From contig NZ_CP046883.1 of the NCBI RefSeq assembly GCF_014262665.1, positions 62,001-126,000 of the forward strand: a stretch of 64,000 bases of DNA, read 5' to 3'. The notes beneath the pieces are model-generated. The model was not told the origin of the DNA, ran no database searches, and saw nothing but the letters and a program-made list of their open reading frames with translations. The stretch is from Corynebacterium anserum. GTDB lineage: Bacteria; Actinomycetota; Actinomycetes; Mycobacteriales; Mycobacteriaceae. Positions 1 to 7,877 of this stretch are shown here, one piece after another. A program made the translations under genes and the position numbers. Within the stretch, counting starts at the first letter, position 1. Each line of letters opens with the position of its first letter.

Positions 1-2
1 AG

Positions 3-503
3 TTCTTTTCATCGGAGCGTGGCGGACCTCCTCCATATCCACCGAACCAGTCTTTGACTGGACTAATTGCTCGTCTAGGTGTAGACGAGCATGTCGCTTT
101 GGCCATCATGAAGCCGGGCTTTGTTCTTATTGCCGTTCTGTGCGTGTGGGGGGCATGGCGTTTTGAACGAGCGGGACATCCAATGCATGCGTTGGTGCTG
201 GTGATCCTGGGGATCGTATTGGCTGGACCGTTGGCTGTGACGCATCACTGGGCTGGAATTGTCTTGCTGCTGCCATTGCTGTTCCGCCCGATCAATAGGT
301 GGGTGGCTTTGTTCATTGTGATCAGCCTTGTTGCCCACTTTTGTGGCTTCCACGATGTGTATCCGGAAGGACAGCCGTTTTATAGTTTCAAGTTCCCGCA
401 ATATTTCATCGGCAATGCTCAGGGGCTGACTGGCCTGGTGCTGTTTATCGTGTTGTTGTGCTCTGCGGGAAGAGCCAAGCCAGTAGCGAAATGTGACAAC
501 TGA
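3..503 (+). CDS. GT87/DUF2029-family polyprenol-phosphate mannosyltransferase, C-terminal part (5' truncated by window)
   Basis: The frame is open from the first bases of the window, so the gene starts upstream; the internal TTG at 54 is probably not the start. The visible protein begins with a Pro-rich loop and an NQSLTGLIARL segment, followed by four or five hydrophobic segments and a short polar tail ending in CDN. An NQS(L/I)xG motif before C-terminal membrane helices is typical of GT87 (DUF2029) enzymes, which use polyprenyl-phosphate mannose to build lipomannan or lipoarabinomannan on the outer face of the membrane. The catalytic N-terminal region is not in the window. Family assignment is inference from this C-terminal part; another GT-C glycosyltransferase is possible. 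Confidence 0.6.
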   Translation, partial: FFSSERGGPPPYPPNQSLTGLIARLGVDEHVALAIMKPGFVLIAVLCVWGAWRFERAGHPMHALVLVILGIVLAGPLAVTHHWAGIVLLLPLLFRPINRWVALFIVISLVAHFCGFHDVYPEGQPFYSFKFPQYFIGNAQGLTGLVLFIVLLCSAGRAKPVAKCDN

Positions 504-546
504 GGAGCCCATCGGTGATGTCTTGATGGTTTATTAGGGTGGGTGC

Positions 547-1383
547 ATGACGAATAGAAGTCACACACGTTATCGCATGGAAGGCAATAACCCTCTAGGG
601 GCTACGTGTATAGCCCTGTGTGCAGCCATTGTCGCCGCCGGCATAGCACTTGCGGGGTGCGGTGAGCGTGAGGGCCAGGTTCCGCCAGACGCTGCGCGGA
701 CATCGGCACAGCTATCAGAGCGATCTTCTTTCTCAGAGGGTGGCGGCGAAGCGATGGGTGTGGGGGAGGCTTCAGAAGATCCGGAAGGTAGCGCTGCTGA
801 GCAGAACGGCCCAGAGCAGCCTGCTTCGGGGGATCCTGGTGCCTTGGCACGTCAAGAGTTGGGCACGTTGCAAATTAAAGGCCGCGCACCAAAGCAGGGA
901 TATTCGCGTGATCAGTTTGGTCAGCGGTGGAAAGACATTGACCATAATGGCTGTGATCAGCGCAATGATGTGCTTGCGCGTGATTTACAGGATGTGGATG
1001 CGCCGGGCGGTTGCAAGGTGCTGAGTGGCGTGCTGCATGATCCGTACACGGGGCAGACCATTAACTTCGTCCGTGGACAGGAAACCTCCGCGTTGGTGCA
1101 AATTGATCATGTGGTGGCGATGGCTGATGCGTGGCAAAAGGGGGCTCAGGGGTGGACGCCCGAGCGGAGGGAGGAGTTCGGCAATGATCTAGAGAATTTG
1201 CTGGCGGTCGATGGGCCGCAGAATCAGAAGAAGGGTGCAGGAGACGCGGCGACTTGGCTTCCGCCGAACAAGAATTTCCGCTGCCAGTACGTGAGTAGGC
1301 AGATTCATGTAAAAGCCAAGTATGGCTTATGGGTTACCCCTGCGGAACACGACGCAATGATTCGCGAGTTGGATCAGTGCTGA
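547..1383 (+). CDS. Secreted lipoprotein with HNH (GmrSD C-terminal/DUF1524-like) nuclease domain
   Basis: Encodes 278 aa. A short basic N-terminus and hydrophobic stretch lead to a lipobox (LAGC, Cys near residue 38), so the protein is probably exported and lipid-anchored. A Ser/Glu/Gly-rich linker follows (about 45-100). The C-terminal half carries the conserved HNH-family pattern: DHNGCDQRNDVLARDL, a VLHDPYTG strand, the IDHVVAMADAW core with the catalytic His, then the N/Q-rich helix ENLLAVDGPQNQKKG. Actinobacteria commonly encode such secreted HNH proteins; suggested roles are nutrient DNA degradation or competition, which cannot be decided here. A hairpin terminator follows directly. 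Confidence 0.85.
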   Translation: MTNRSHTRYRMEGNNPLGATCIALCAAIVAAGIALAGCGEREGQVPPDAARTSAQLSERSSFSEGGGEAMGVGEASEDPEGSAAEQNGPEQPASGDPGALARQELGTLQIKGRAPKQGYSRDQFGQRWKDIDHNGCDQRNDVLARDLQDVDAPGGCKVLSGVLHDPYTGQTINFVRGQETSALVQIDHVVAMADAWQKGAQGWTPERREEFGNDLENLLAVDGPQNQKKGAGDAATWLPPNKNFRCQYVSRQIHVKAKYGLWVTPAEHDAMIRELDQC

Positions 1384-1394
1384 CGGTTGGTAGT

Positions 1395-1430
1395 GGCCGA
1401 CTTTCTTGAGAGAGTTGGCCTTTACTTTTA
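1395..1430 (+). terminator. Rho-independent terminator after the HNH lipoprotein gene
   Basis: GGCCGACT (1395-1402) pairs with AGTTGGCC (1413-1420) with one G-U pair across a 10-base loop, followed by the T-rich stretch TTTACTTTTA. Confidence 0.65.
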
Positions 1431-1532
1431 TCTACAGTGGCTCCGGCGCTTGTCGTGGCCATTATCTGGTCTGGCGGGGTCAGGAGTGGAAAACCGTAGA
1501 GGAAAAAATTACCACTGAGTTCCTCGTTCTTT

Positions 1533-2198
1533 TTAGAGTTTCCTCATCACCTTTGCTGGAGTGCCTGCGGCAAAACAATGATCAGGAATATCGCGTGTCA
1601 CTACGCTTCCTGCGCCAATGACACTGTTGTTCCCAATGCTTACGCCGGGGCATATCGTTACACCCCCGCCGAGCCACACATTGTCACCGATGGTGATAGG
1701 TGCTCCATATTCCCAGCCGGATGCTCGGAGTGCGTGATTATCCATGGGGTGTAACGCTGCGAGGAATTGTGCCCGAGGACCGATTTGGCAGTCGTTGCCG
1801 ATCGTGATCGGGCAGATGTCCAGGAAGATTGCGTCGAAGTTGATAAAGACGTTTTCTCCGATATGGATGTTGTGGCCGTAATCTACCGTAAGCGGCGCCA
1901 TGATTGTTGCTGACCGGGGATAGGTAGCCAGTAATGATTCGAGGGTTGCCTCGCGGCTGTCTGTGTCGGTGAGATCCAGGCGATTGAATTGTTGAGCAGA
2001 GGACTTCCCGCGCAAGCTCAATTCCTGGATGTGCGGGTCGCTCGCGTGATAGAGCAACCCGGCGTTCATGCGTGCGAGCATGGCCTGCGGGTTGTCTTCT
2101 TTTTCCTTATCGACGCGTGCAGTCAGCTCCTCTGGTGTGAGTTTCAGTTCTTCGGTTAGCTTGCGTGACACGTTTCCGGGAGTGTTCATGCGTGCCAT
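1533..2198 (-). CDS. Maltose/galactoside O-acetyltransferase family (LacA/NodL/Maa, left-handed beta-helix)
   Basis: About 221 aa from the ATG at 2198 (MARMNTPG); a second ATG three codons on is equally possible. The N-terminus has the Mac (maltose acetyltransferase) helical domain, and residues about 80-220 are hexapeptide repeats (IGENVFINF, ITIGNDCQIG, ITIGDNVWLGGGV, IGNNSVIGAGSVVT) ending in the family signature GTPAKVMRKL. The catalytic His is in the ALHPMDNH segment. It transfers acetyl from acetyl-CoA to a sugar hydroxyl; the substrate is unknown. The frame stays open upstream through two copies of a 27-bp repeat, but these look regulatory, so I chose the internal start. Confidence 0.85.
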   Translation of the reverse strand: MARMNTPGNVSRKLTEELKLTPEELTARVDKEKEDNPQAMLARMNAGLLYHASDPHIQELSLRGKSSAQQFNRLDLTDTDSREATLESLLATYPRSATIMAPLTVDYGHNIHIGENVFINFDAIFLDICPITIGNDCQIGPRAQFLAALHPMDNHALRASGWEYGAPITIGDNVWLGGGVTICPGVSIGNNSVIGAGSVVTRDIPDHCFAAGTPAKVMRKL

Positions 2199-2235
2199 TG
2201 TTCCAGAAGGTGGACGGGCGAGAATGGACAGAGCG

Positions 2236-2262
2236 GTGAGCTTTTGTGCGCGCGGATGGCCA
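2236..2262. repeat. 27-bp direct repeat, copy 1
   Basis: The 27 bases beginning GTGAGCTTTTGTGCGCGCGG recur exactly at 2296-2322, a 60-bp period. Both lie between the acetyltransferase start and the metB promoter. Confidence 0.85.
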
Positions 2263-2295
2263 TTGCTGCACAACATTGATGTGGGATCGGGCAAA

Positions 2296-2322
2296 GTGAG
2301 CTTTTGTGCGCGCGGATGGCCA
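2296..2322. repeat. 27-bp direct repeat, copy 2
   Basis: Exact copy of 2236-2262. A partial inverted copy (GCACAAAAG) follows at 2360-2368, next to the metB promoter. Confidence 0.85.
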
Positions 2323-2368
2323 CAGTGATGTCTTACGCCGTCGGATGTGCCAAAGGAATGCACAAAAG

Positions 2369-2384
2369 TGAACAGCTTGGTCTA
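2369..2384 (+). promoter_or_regulatory. Candidate degenerate McbR operator upstream of metB
   Basis: TGAAC-AGCTTG-GTCTA fits the known corynebacterial McbR consensus TAGAC-N6-GTCTA, with a perfect right half, 3 of 5 matches in the left half and correct 6-base spacing. It overlaps a possible -10 (TATTCT, 2383-2388). metB is a known McbR target in C. glutamicum, and an mcbR-like gene with a perfect site lies at 59.4 kb. Confidence 0.5.
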
Positions 2385-2449
2385 TTCTGGGTGGAGTGTT
2401 TCCACCGTGGAGACGGTAACAACCACCTTCAAGGAGAATGACGAGAGAC

Positions 2450-3676
2450 ATGACCGATCACATCAGCGACACAACTCGCCACGGTGACGACATCACGAAG
2501 TGCGGCGGTGGCTTTGATACTGCGGCCATCCACGCCGGTTATGAACCCGATGAGTCTATGGGGTCTATCAACATCCCCATTTACGCTTCCACGACTTTTG
2601 CACAAAACGCTCCGAATGACCTTCGCGGAGGTTTTGAATATGGGCGGGTGGCAAATCCGACCGTCGTTTCTCTCGCGAATACAATCGCCGCACTTGAAGG
2701 TGCCCAGTACGGCAAGATCTTTGGCTCGGGGATGGCTGCCACTGACCTGCTGTTGCGAGCACTGCTTCGTCCCGGTGATCACTTGATCATGGGGCACGAC
2801 GCCTATGGAGGTACATATCGGCTGATCGCTTCGGTGTTTGCGGATTGGGGGGTGGAATTCACCGTGGTGGACACCACCAAACCAGAGCAGGTGGGCGCCG
2901 CGATTCAACCCAACACGAAGCTGGTGTGGATCGAGACGCCAACGAATCCGCTGCTCGCCATAACGGACATCGCAGCGGTGGCGTCGGTAATAAAGACCAG
3001 TAACGCAGTACAGAGCGCCAACGCAAAGCTCATCGTCGACAACACATTTGCTAGCCCGTACCTACAACGTCCGTTGGAGCTGGGCGCGGATGTGGTTTTG
3101 CATTCCACAACGAAGTACATTGGCGGCCACTCGGACGTTGTGGGTGGTGCGGTGGTGTCCAACGACTCACAGCTAGACGAACAACTCGACTTTCTGCTGG
3201 GCGGAGCTGGACCTATCGCTAGCCCTTTCGATGCGTATCTCACGGCTCGTGGAGTGAAAACCCTCGGCGTACGGATGGACCGTCACTGTTCCAACGCACA
3301 GATAATCGCGGAGTATTTGGCTGCCCGGAACGAGGTCGTAGAGGTACTGTACCCGGGCTTACCGTCCCATCCGGGCCACGAGGTGGCCAAAAAGCAGTCC
3401 ACCGGTAAAGGTTTTGGAGGAATGGTTTCCATCCGTTTGCGGGACGAGGCCACTGCACTGAAGTTCGTACAATCCACCAATCTCATTTGCCTTGCAGAGA
3501 GCCTGGGTGGGGTGGAGTCCTTACTGGAACATCCTGCGACGATGACGCATCAGTCTGTAGCAGGTTCTCAACTGGAAGTTCCACGGGATCTGGTGCGTAT
3601 CTCTGTTGGTATCGAGAATGTAGAGGACTTGATCGCGGACTTGGATACTGCTCTTGAATCCCTGGGTTCGTCCTAA
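2450..3676 (+). CDS. metB: Cystathionine gamma-synthase
   Basis: PLP enzyme joining O-acyl-homoserine and cysteine to cystathionine in methionine synthesis. About 408 aa from the ATG at 2450; an in-frame ATG at 2438 has AAGGAG only one base away, so 2450 seems more likely. Cys/Met-metabolism PLP family features: FDTAAIHAGYEPDE near the N-terminus, YASTTFAQ, SGMAATDLLLRALL, WIETPTNP, VDNTFASPYLQ and STTKYIGGHSDVVGG, whose Lys (about residue 222) binds PLP. The C-terminal SLGGVESLLEHPATMTH motif is also canonical. Monocistronic, with a candidate McbR site upstream. Confidence 0.93.
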   Translation: MTDHISDTTRHGDDITKCGGGFDTAAIHAGYEPDESMGSINIPIYASTTFAQNAPNDLRGGFEYGRVANPTVVSLANTIAALEGAQYGKIFGSGMAATDLLLRALLRPGDHLIMGHDAYGGTYRLIASVFADWGVEFTVVDTTKPEQVGAAIQPNTKLVWIETPTNPLLAITDIAAVASVIKTSNAVQSANAKLIVDNTFASPYLQRPLELGADVVLHSTTKYIGGHSDVVGGAVVSNDSQLDEQLDFLLGGAGPIASPFDAYLTARGVKTLGVRMDRHCSNAQIIAEYLAARNEVVEVLYPGLPSHPGHEVAKKQSTGKGFGGMVSIRLRDEATALKFVQSTNLICLAESLGGVESLLEHPATMTHQSVAGSQLEVPRDLVRISVGIENVEDLIADLDTALESLGSS

Positions 3677-3857
3677 CACTACTCCCCACGATCGCGGTGT
3701 CACCACGGCGTCACTATAGCGTCCTGAGACGGGTGACCCTGCCTCTGGGATTGCGCGTGATTGAGCTTTGTGAGCCAGCTGACGTGCGGCGGCAGCGTGG
3801 CAAAAGCCTGATTGCCCATAGGCAGCGGGTGCGGGGTAATGGGAGTAACGTGGGTGT

Positions 3858-4424
3858 ATGGCTGATCCAAATGAGAACACAAATCTGGCATTTGATCCGA
3901 CTCATGTGACGCACATTCGCCCGGAGCGTAAAGCGGAGGTTGGCGTGATTAACGCGTTGGTTATGCAGGCCTTCGCAGACCTCCCTGACGGCGACGGTCA
4001 CCAGAGCTTCGTGGTGGAGAAGCTACGCAACGATGGGGATCTGACGTTTAGTTTCGTATCCATTAATGAAGGCCGTCCGGTGGGGCACATCGCCGTATTC
4101 CCCGTGGAGGTCACTGCTGAGGATGGGAAGACCAAGATTGATGGCGTGTATGCACTTGGTCCCGTGGCTGTGCTCCCGGATTTGCAGAGCGCAGGACACG
4201 GCTCTGCACTGGTCAATCATGCGATTGGAGCCTTGCACGGACTTGGTGCCAAAGGCGTGGTGGTCTACGGAGACGTAGACTTCTTTGCTCGGTTTGGTTT
4301 CTCTAAGGCAGAGACTCTGGTTTACCCAGGCCATGATGCCGATGCTTTCCAAGCTCTGTCCCTCGACGGTGAGAAATTGCCACAGGGCACTGTGAGATTC
4401 CCCGCTGCCTATGAAGGTGAGTAG
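3858..4424 (+). CDS. GNAT-family N-acetyltransferase (YhbS-like)
   Basis: 188 aa. An N-terminal RPER...VINALVMQAF segment is followed by the GNAT core: VGHIAVFPVEV (beta 4), the acetyl-CoA-binding region LGPVAVLPDLQSAGHGSALV (a Q/RxxGxG/A variant, about residues 95-115) and the closing strand VVVYGDVDFFARFGF, typical of YhbS-like acetyltransferases. The substrate is unknown. It lies 15 bp before the quinone oxidoreductase gene and may share its transcript. Confidence 0.85.
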   Translation: MADPNENTNLAFDPTHVTHIRPERKAEVGVINALVMQAFADLPDGDGHQSFVVEKLRNDGDLTFSFVSINEGRPVGHIAVFPVEVTAEDGKTKIDGVYALGPVAVLPDLQSAGHGSALVNHAIGALHGLGAKGVVVYGDVDFFARFGFSKAETLVYPGHDADAFQALSLDGEKLPQGTVRFPAAYEGE

Positions 4425-4439
4425 TTTACGATTGGTGTC

Positions 4440-5450
4440 ATGGTTGATCTTCCACAGCACATGACAGCGATCCGCCAGCGTGCTCATGGCGGCCCCGAGG
4501 TTCTCCAGGTGGAGCATGAGATTGAGGTTCCTGTTCCTGCTCCGGGGCAGGTTCTGGTTCGTCTGGAAGCCACGGGGGTGAATTTCATCGATACCTATTT
4601 CCGCGAGGGACTGTACCCCGCGGAGCTGCCATTTATCCCCGGCCAAGAGGGTGTGGGCGAGGTTGTTGCTCATGGCCCTTCATCCGTGAACAAGACTGAG
4701 GAAGACTTTCCGCCGGTGGGCTCGCGCGTAGCGTTTTGCGACGCCATCGGTGGCACCTACTCTGAGTACTGCCTCGTGCGGGCAGACCGTGTGGTGGAAG
4801 TACCGGAAGGTATGGATAAGGAAGTTGCGGCGTCGGTGACATTACAGGGGATTACAGCGCATTATTTGGCGCGGGGTGTCTACCCGTTAGAGGAGGGGTC
4901 CACGTGTGTGATCACAGCAGGTGCAGGGGGCGTGGGACAGCTACTCACTCAGCTGGCTAAGTACCTGGGCGCCACGGTGATTTCTCTGGTCAGCAACGAC
5001 GCCAAAGAAGAGATCTCGACGGCGGCTGGCGCGGATCATGTGCTGCGTTACGAGGAGTATTCCGGTGACCGCGTGCGTGAACTCACCGGTGGGGTGGGGG
5101 TAGATGTGGTGTACGACGGTGTGGGAGCCACCACTTTCGCCACCAGTTTGGAGTGTATCCGCCCAACGGGAGTGATGTGCTTGTTCGGTGCCGCGAGTGG
5201 ACCGGTGGATCCCATTGATCCCCAGATTTTGAATAAACACGGCAGCTTGTTCCTCACTCGCCCGGGCATTAACGCGTGGACGTCCCGGAAGGGCGAGTTC
5301 GCTATGCGTGCAGGGGAAATTCTACGGTTGATCAACGAGGGTGTGCTGAAGGTGAACGTGGGGGCCACCTATCCATTGGCAGATGCCCGGAAAGCACATG
5401 AGGACTTGCAGGGTCGCAAAACTACCGGTTCTGTGGTGCTGATCCCCTAA
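4440..5450 (+). CDS. qor: NADPH:quinone oxidoreductase (zinc-independent MDR family)
   Basis: 336 aa from ATG 4440; homologues usually begin at the MTAIRQRAHGGPEVL segment, so ATG 4461 is also plausible. A GroES-like N-terminal fold (PGQVLVRLEATGVNFIDTYFR, PFIPGQEGVGEVV) lacks zinc-binding cysteines, as expected for quinone reductases. The Rossmann motif is AGAGGVGQLLTQLAKYLGA. It reduces quinones or related electrophiles with NADPH, probably as a detoxification enzyme. It is followed by a GC hairpin and T-rich tail. Confidence 0.9.
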   Translation: MVDLPQHMTAIRQRAHGGPEVLQVEHEIEVPVPAPGQVLVRLEATGVNFIDTYFREGLYPAELPFIPGQEGVGEVVAHGPSSVNKTEEDFPPVGSRVAFCDAIGGTYSEYCLVRADRVVEVPEGMDKEVAASVTLQGITAHYLARGVYPLEEGSTCVITAGAGGVGQLLTQLAKYLGATVISLVSNDAKEEISTAAGADHVLRYEEYSGDRVRELTGGVGVDVVYDGVGATTFATSLECIRPTGVMCLFGAASGPVDPIDPQILNKHGSLFLTRPGINAWTSRKGEFAMRAGEILRLINEGVLKVNVGATYPLADARKAHEDLQGRKTTGSVVLIP

Positions 5451-5507
5451 TCTCGTTGTGTACTAGCTCCCTCGTGGGCATTCTTACTGTCTCTTTTGAC
5501 CCCTGTG

Positions 5508-5530
5508 CCCCTTTGCGGGGATTTTCTTTT
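5508..5530 (+). terminator. Terminator after qor
   Basis: CCCC (5508-5511), a five-base loop and GGGG (5517-5520) are followed by ATTTTCTTTT. Confidence 0.5.
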
Positions 5531-5642
5531 CCGCGGGGGCGGTGTGGCTGTGAGGTAGCCGGTTCTGCAGCGAAGTTGACTGCATCTTCTCTGCATCTTT
5601 TCCTCACAATCTTCTCCCCACAGGGCGGGGTTGCTTACTACG

Positions 5643-6422
5643 ATGGGCTCCATGAGCATCAAGAACCGTTATGAGTCCCTGAACACTGCCGATCGTGTGG
5701 CTGTTGTCACCGGTGCGAGCGCCGGTATTGGTGCGTCTGCCGCCGAGTTTCTTGCAGCTGATGGTTGGCATGTGGTGCTGGCTGCTCGCCGAGAGGATAA
5801 GCTGCACGAGGTGGCGGCACGCATTGAGAATGAGGGTGGTACGGCGAGTGTTCTGCCTCTGGATGTGACAGACCAGAACTCCATCGATTCCTTCGCTAAG
5901 CAGCTCAAAGAGATTACCGGTGGCAAGCTGGACTTGTTGGTTAATAACGCGGGTGGGGCGCGTGGTCTCGATTCGGTTCTCGACGCCAACAGTGACGACT
6001 GGCGATGGATGTACGAAACGAATGTGATGGGTACCTTGCAGGTGACCCGAGCGCTGTTTGATCTGTTGAAGGCTACCGATGCACCGCAGGTAATCAACGT
6101 GGTGTCTATGGCCGGGCGCGCCGCCTACCGTGGCGGAGCCGGATATAACGCTGCTAAGTTCGGTGAGACGGCGTTGACAGACGTGATGCGCATGGAGTTT
6201 GCTGAGTATGGGGTGCGTGTCTGCCAACTGGATCCAGGCCGAGTTGCTACGGATTTCTCCCTCAACCGCTTCAAGGGCGATGAAGAAAAAGCTGCTGCGG
6301 TCTACGCTGATGTGTTGAATCTTGTGGCTGATGATATGGGTGAGACGGTGCGATGGTTGGCGTCACGGCCACGGCACATGGACGTGGAAACCATATTGAT
6401 TAAGCCGTTGGATCAGGTATAG
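5643..6422 (+). CDS. Short-chain dehydrogenase/reductase (SDR)
   Basis: 259 aa from ATG 5643; ATG 5652 (MSIKNRY) and TTG 5631 are alternatives. The classical SDR layout is complete: TGASAGIG cofactor motif (about residue 24), LVNNAGG, catalytic Ser in VVSMAGR, and YNAAK with the catalytic Tyr and Lys. C-terminal residues DPGRVATDF are also typical. It resembles YdfG/serine-dehydrogenase-type NADP enzymes; the substrate cannot be told from sequence. Confidence 0.88.
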   Translation: MGSMSIKNRYESLNTADRVAVVTGASAGIGASAAEFLAADGWHVVLAARREDKLHEVAARIENEGGTASVLPLDVTDQNSIDSFAKQLKEITGGKLDLLVNNAGGARGLDSVLDANSDDWRWMYETNVMGTLQVTRALFDLLKATDAPQVINVVSMAGRAAYRGGAGYNAAKFGETALTDVMRMEFAEYGVRVCQLDPGRVATDFSLNRFKGDEEKAAAVYADVLNLVADDMGETVRWLASRPRHMDVETILIKPLDQV

Positions 6423-6506
6423 GCGCTCGGTGGGTAGGGGATTCGCTTATCAAGCTTCGGTCTGGATGGACGGTAAGCTTTGAGGGCTGCGGTAAAGTTG
6501 GGGATC

Positions 6507-7187
6507 ATGTGGAAACGCAAGTCCTCGAAACCTAGCGAAGAAAAGGCGATCAAGGTTTCGCCTACCCACATTAAGCCGGTGGCTAGGCCGGCTAATCGCC
6601 CGGCGGCGCACAGCTCGGCAGTGAAGAAAGCCGGTGAGATTTCTGTGGAGAAGCCCGCTGTTGTTGGTGCAGCGAAAACAGCGGGAGGGGAGGGAAAGCC
6701 TGCTGAAGAGAAATCCAGCGGTTCTACGGTGAAGATTGAACGTTCTGGTGTGGTTGCCGGTAACGCTCCAGGAGCGCCGAAGGTAGGGGAAGTGATTGCT
6801 CCTGCCACGTCTGGCTCTTCGTCAAAGGCGGAGGCAAAGGCATCAAAGGATCCCAAGGTAGAGGGGAAGCCGCACCCTGGGGGACCAAAGGAGGAAGACG
6901 CACAAGAGGCCAAGAAACCAAAGGCAGAAGAAAAACCACTGGGTGAGAAACCAAAGGCTGAAGCAAAGCCGAAACCTCAGGAGTCTAAGCCGGAAGAGAA
7001 GCTGCAACCCTCTGCTTTAGTTGAGGCGCAGAAGGTGCAGAGCACTCAGATTGAGAAGAAACAAGAGACTGCACCCAGCACCCGGAGGCTTAGCCGCGGG
7101 CTTGTTTTTGAGACTACCGTTGGGGTGATCTTCAGCCTGGCAATTGCAGGTTTACTGGGTTTTTTCATGATGGGCGGTTCTTTTTAA
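6507..7187 (+). CDS. Lys/Glu/Pro-rich protein with a C-terminal membrane anchor
   Basis: 226 aa from ATG 6507, preceded by GGGGA; the TTG at 6480 is unlikely. Residues about 1-190 are low complexity, dominated by Lys, Glu, Pro and Ala, with repeated (P)KAEEKP-like units. A single hydrophobic segment (TTVGVIFSLAIAGLLGFFMM) ends the protein, so it is tail-anchored with the charged region probably cytoplasmic. No domain recognised. It could be a scaffold or nucleic-acid-binding membrane protein, but nothing proves this. Confidence 0.65.
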   Translation: MWKRKSSKPSEEKAIKVSPTHIKPVARPANRPAAHSSAVKKAGEISVEKPAVVGAAKTAGGEGKPAEEKSSGSTVKIERSGVVAGNAPGAPKVGEVIAPATSGSSSKAEAKASKDPKVEGKPHPGGPKEEDAQEAKKPKAEEKPLGEKPKAEAKPKPQESKPEEKLQPSALVEAQKVQSTQIEKKQETAPSTRRLSRGLVFETTVGVIFSLAIAGLLGFFMMGGSF

Positions 7188-7241
7188 ACGCTGGACAATA
7201 AAGCCATTAGAACCCCCAAATTCAAACCACTGGCCTGGCCA

Positions 7242-7565
7242 TTAAGCTTGGCTCAGCGATACGGCGGTTCCGGATGCAGTAACCATAACCATGCCCCCTT
7301 GGCCGAGTGATTCATAGTCGATGTCCACACCGACTACACCGTTAGCGCCGAGCTCGATAGCACGTTGCACCATTTCACCGAGGGCCGCTTCACGGGCTTG
7401 GAGAACCTCGCCCTCGTAAGAGCCAGCACGCCCGCCGACGATATTACGAAAACTAGCGCCGATGTCCTTAAACATATTGATACCGACGATTGTTTCGCCA
7501 GCGACGACACGAATGTATTGGTCGATCTTGTAGCCCTCAACGGTATTGGTTGTGGTGACGATCAT
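7242..7565 (-). CDS. YbjQ/UPF0145 (DUF74) family protein
   Basis: 107 aa. The whole protein matches the YbjQ family: [12 protein letters not shown] at the start, [24 protein letters not shown] in the middle, and [16 protein letters not shown] followed by [11 protein letters not shown]. The family forms small pentameric proteins of unknown function, sometimes described as heavy-metal-binding. It converges on the preceding gene with a 54-bp gap. Confidence 0.88.
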   Translation of the reverse strand: MIVTTTNTVEGYKIDQYIRVVAGETIVGINMFKDIGASFRNIVGGRAGSYEGEVLQAREAALGEMVQRAIELGANGVVGVDIDYESLGQGGMVMVTASGTAVSLSQA

Positions 7566-7730
7566 GCAGGTGCTCCTATGGTCTTGCGCTGCCAGATGAG
7601 ATGGATGGGACTATGCGTCTAATCTTACGCGTGGTGATGCGTACACCGGCGTTGGCCACGGTGACTAAGCGACAACCGACTGTGTTTCGGGTGCATACGA
7701 CGCGGGACAATCCGAACAATATTAGATAAA

Positions 7731-7760
7731 TCGAACATTAGTTCGATATTGGAAATATCG
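7731..7760. promoter_or_regulatory. Two overlapping palindromes upstream of the methylase
   Basis: TCGAAC-ATTA-GTTCGA (7731-7746) overlaps CGATATT-GGA-AATATCG (7744-7760); both have perfect arms. They lie about 120-150 bp before the start and look like operator sites. Confidence 0.5.
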
Positions 7761-7827
7761 CGGTCACGGCTATCCTCGAAAATCGAGAGCGTTGGCAGAT
7801 GGTTTACATCTGATGCTGGTGCACTGT

Positions 7828-7860
7828 ATGGTAACCAATGCATAGGGTAAGGGTTACCAT
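7828..7860. promoter_or_regulatory. Candidate autoregulatory operator of the HTH-methylase
   Basis: ATGGTAACC (7828-7836) and GGTTACCAT (7852-7860) are perfect 9-bp arms around a 15-base spacer. The site ends 17 bp before the methylase ATG, so binding there would block transcription or initiation. Confidence 0.55.
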
Positions 7861-7877
7861 GAAAGTAGGAAGAGAGA

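Larger units (their letters stand above)
7566..7877. other. Intergenic control region at the left edge of the restriction-modification island
   Basis: Composition becomes AT-richer here. It holds two inverted-repeat elements (7731-7760 and 7828-7860, listed separately) upstream of the methylase and no convincing gene. Confidence 0.6.

Noticed and set aside
1533..2363. Acetyltransferase start at 2363 (276 aa)
   Set aside because: The extra 55 residues would encode both copies of the 27-bp repeat and have no family match; the internal ATG gives a normal family length.
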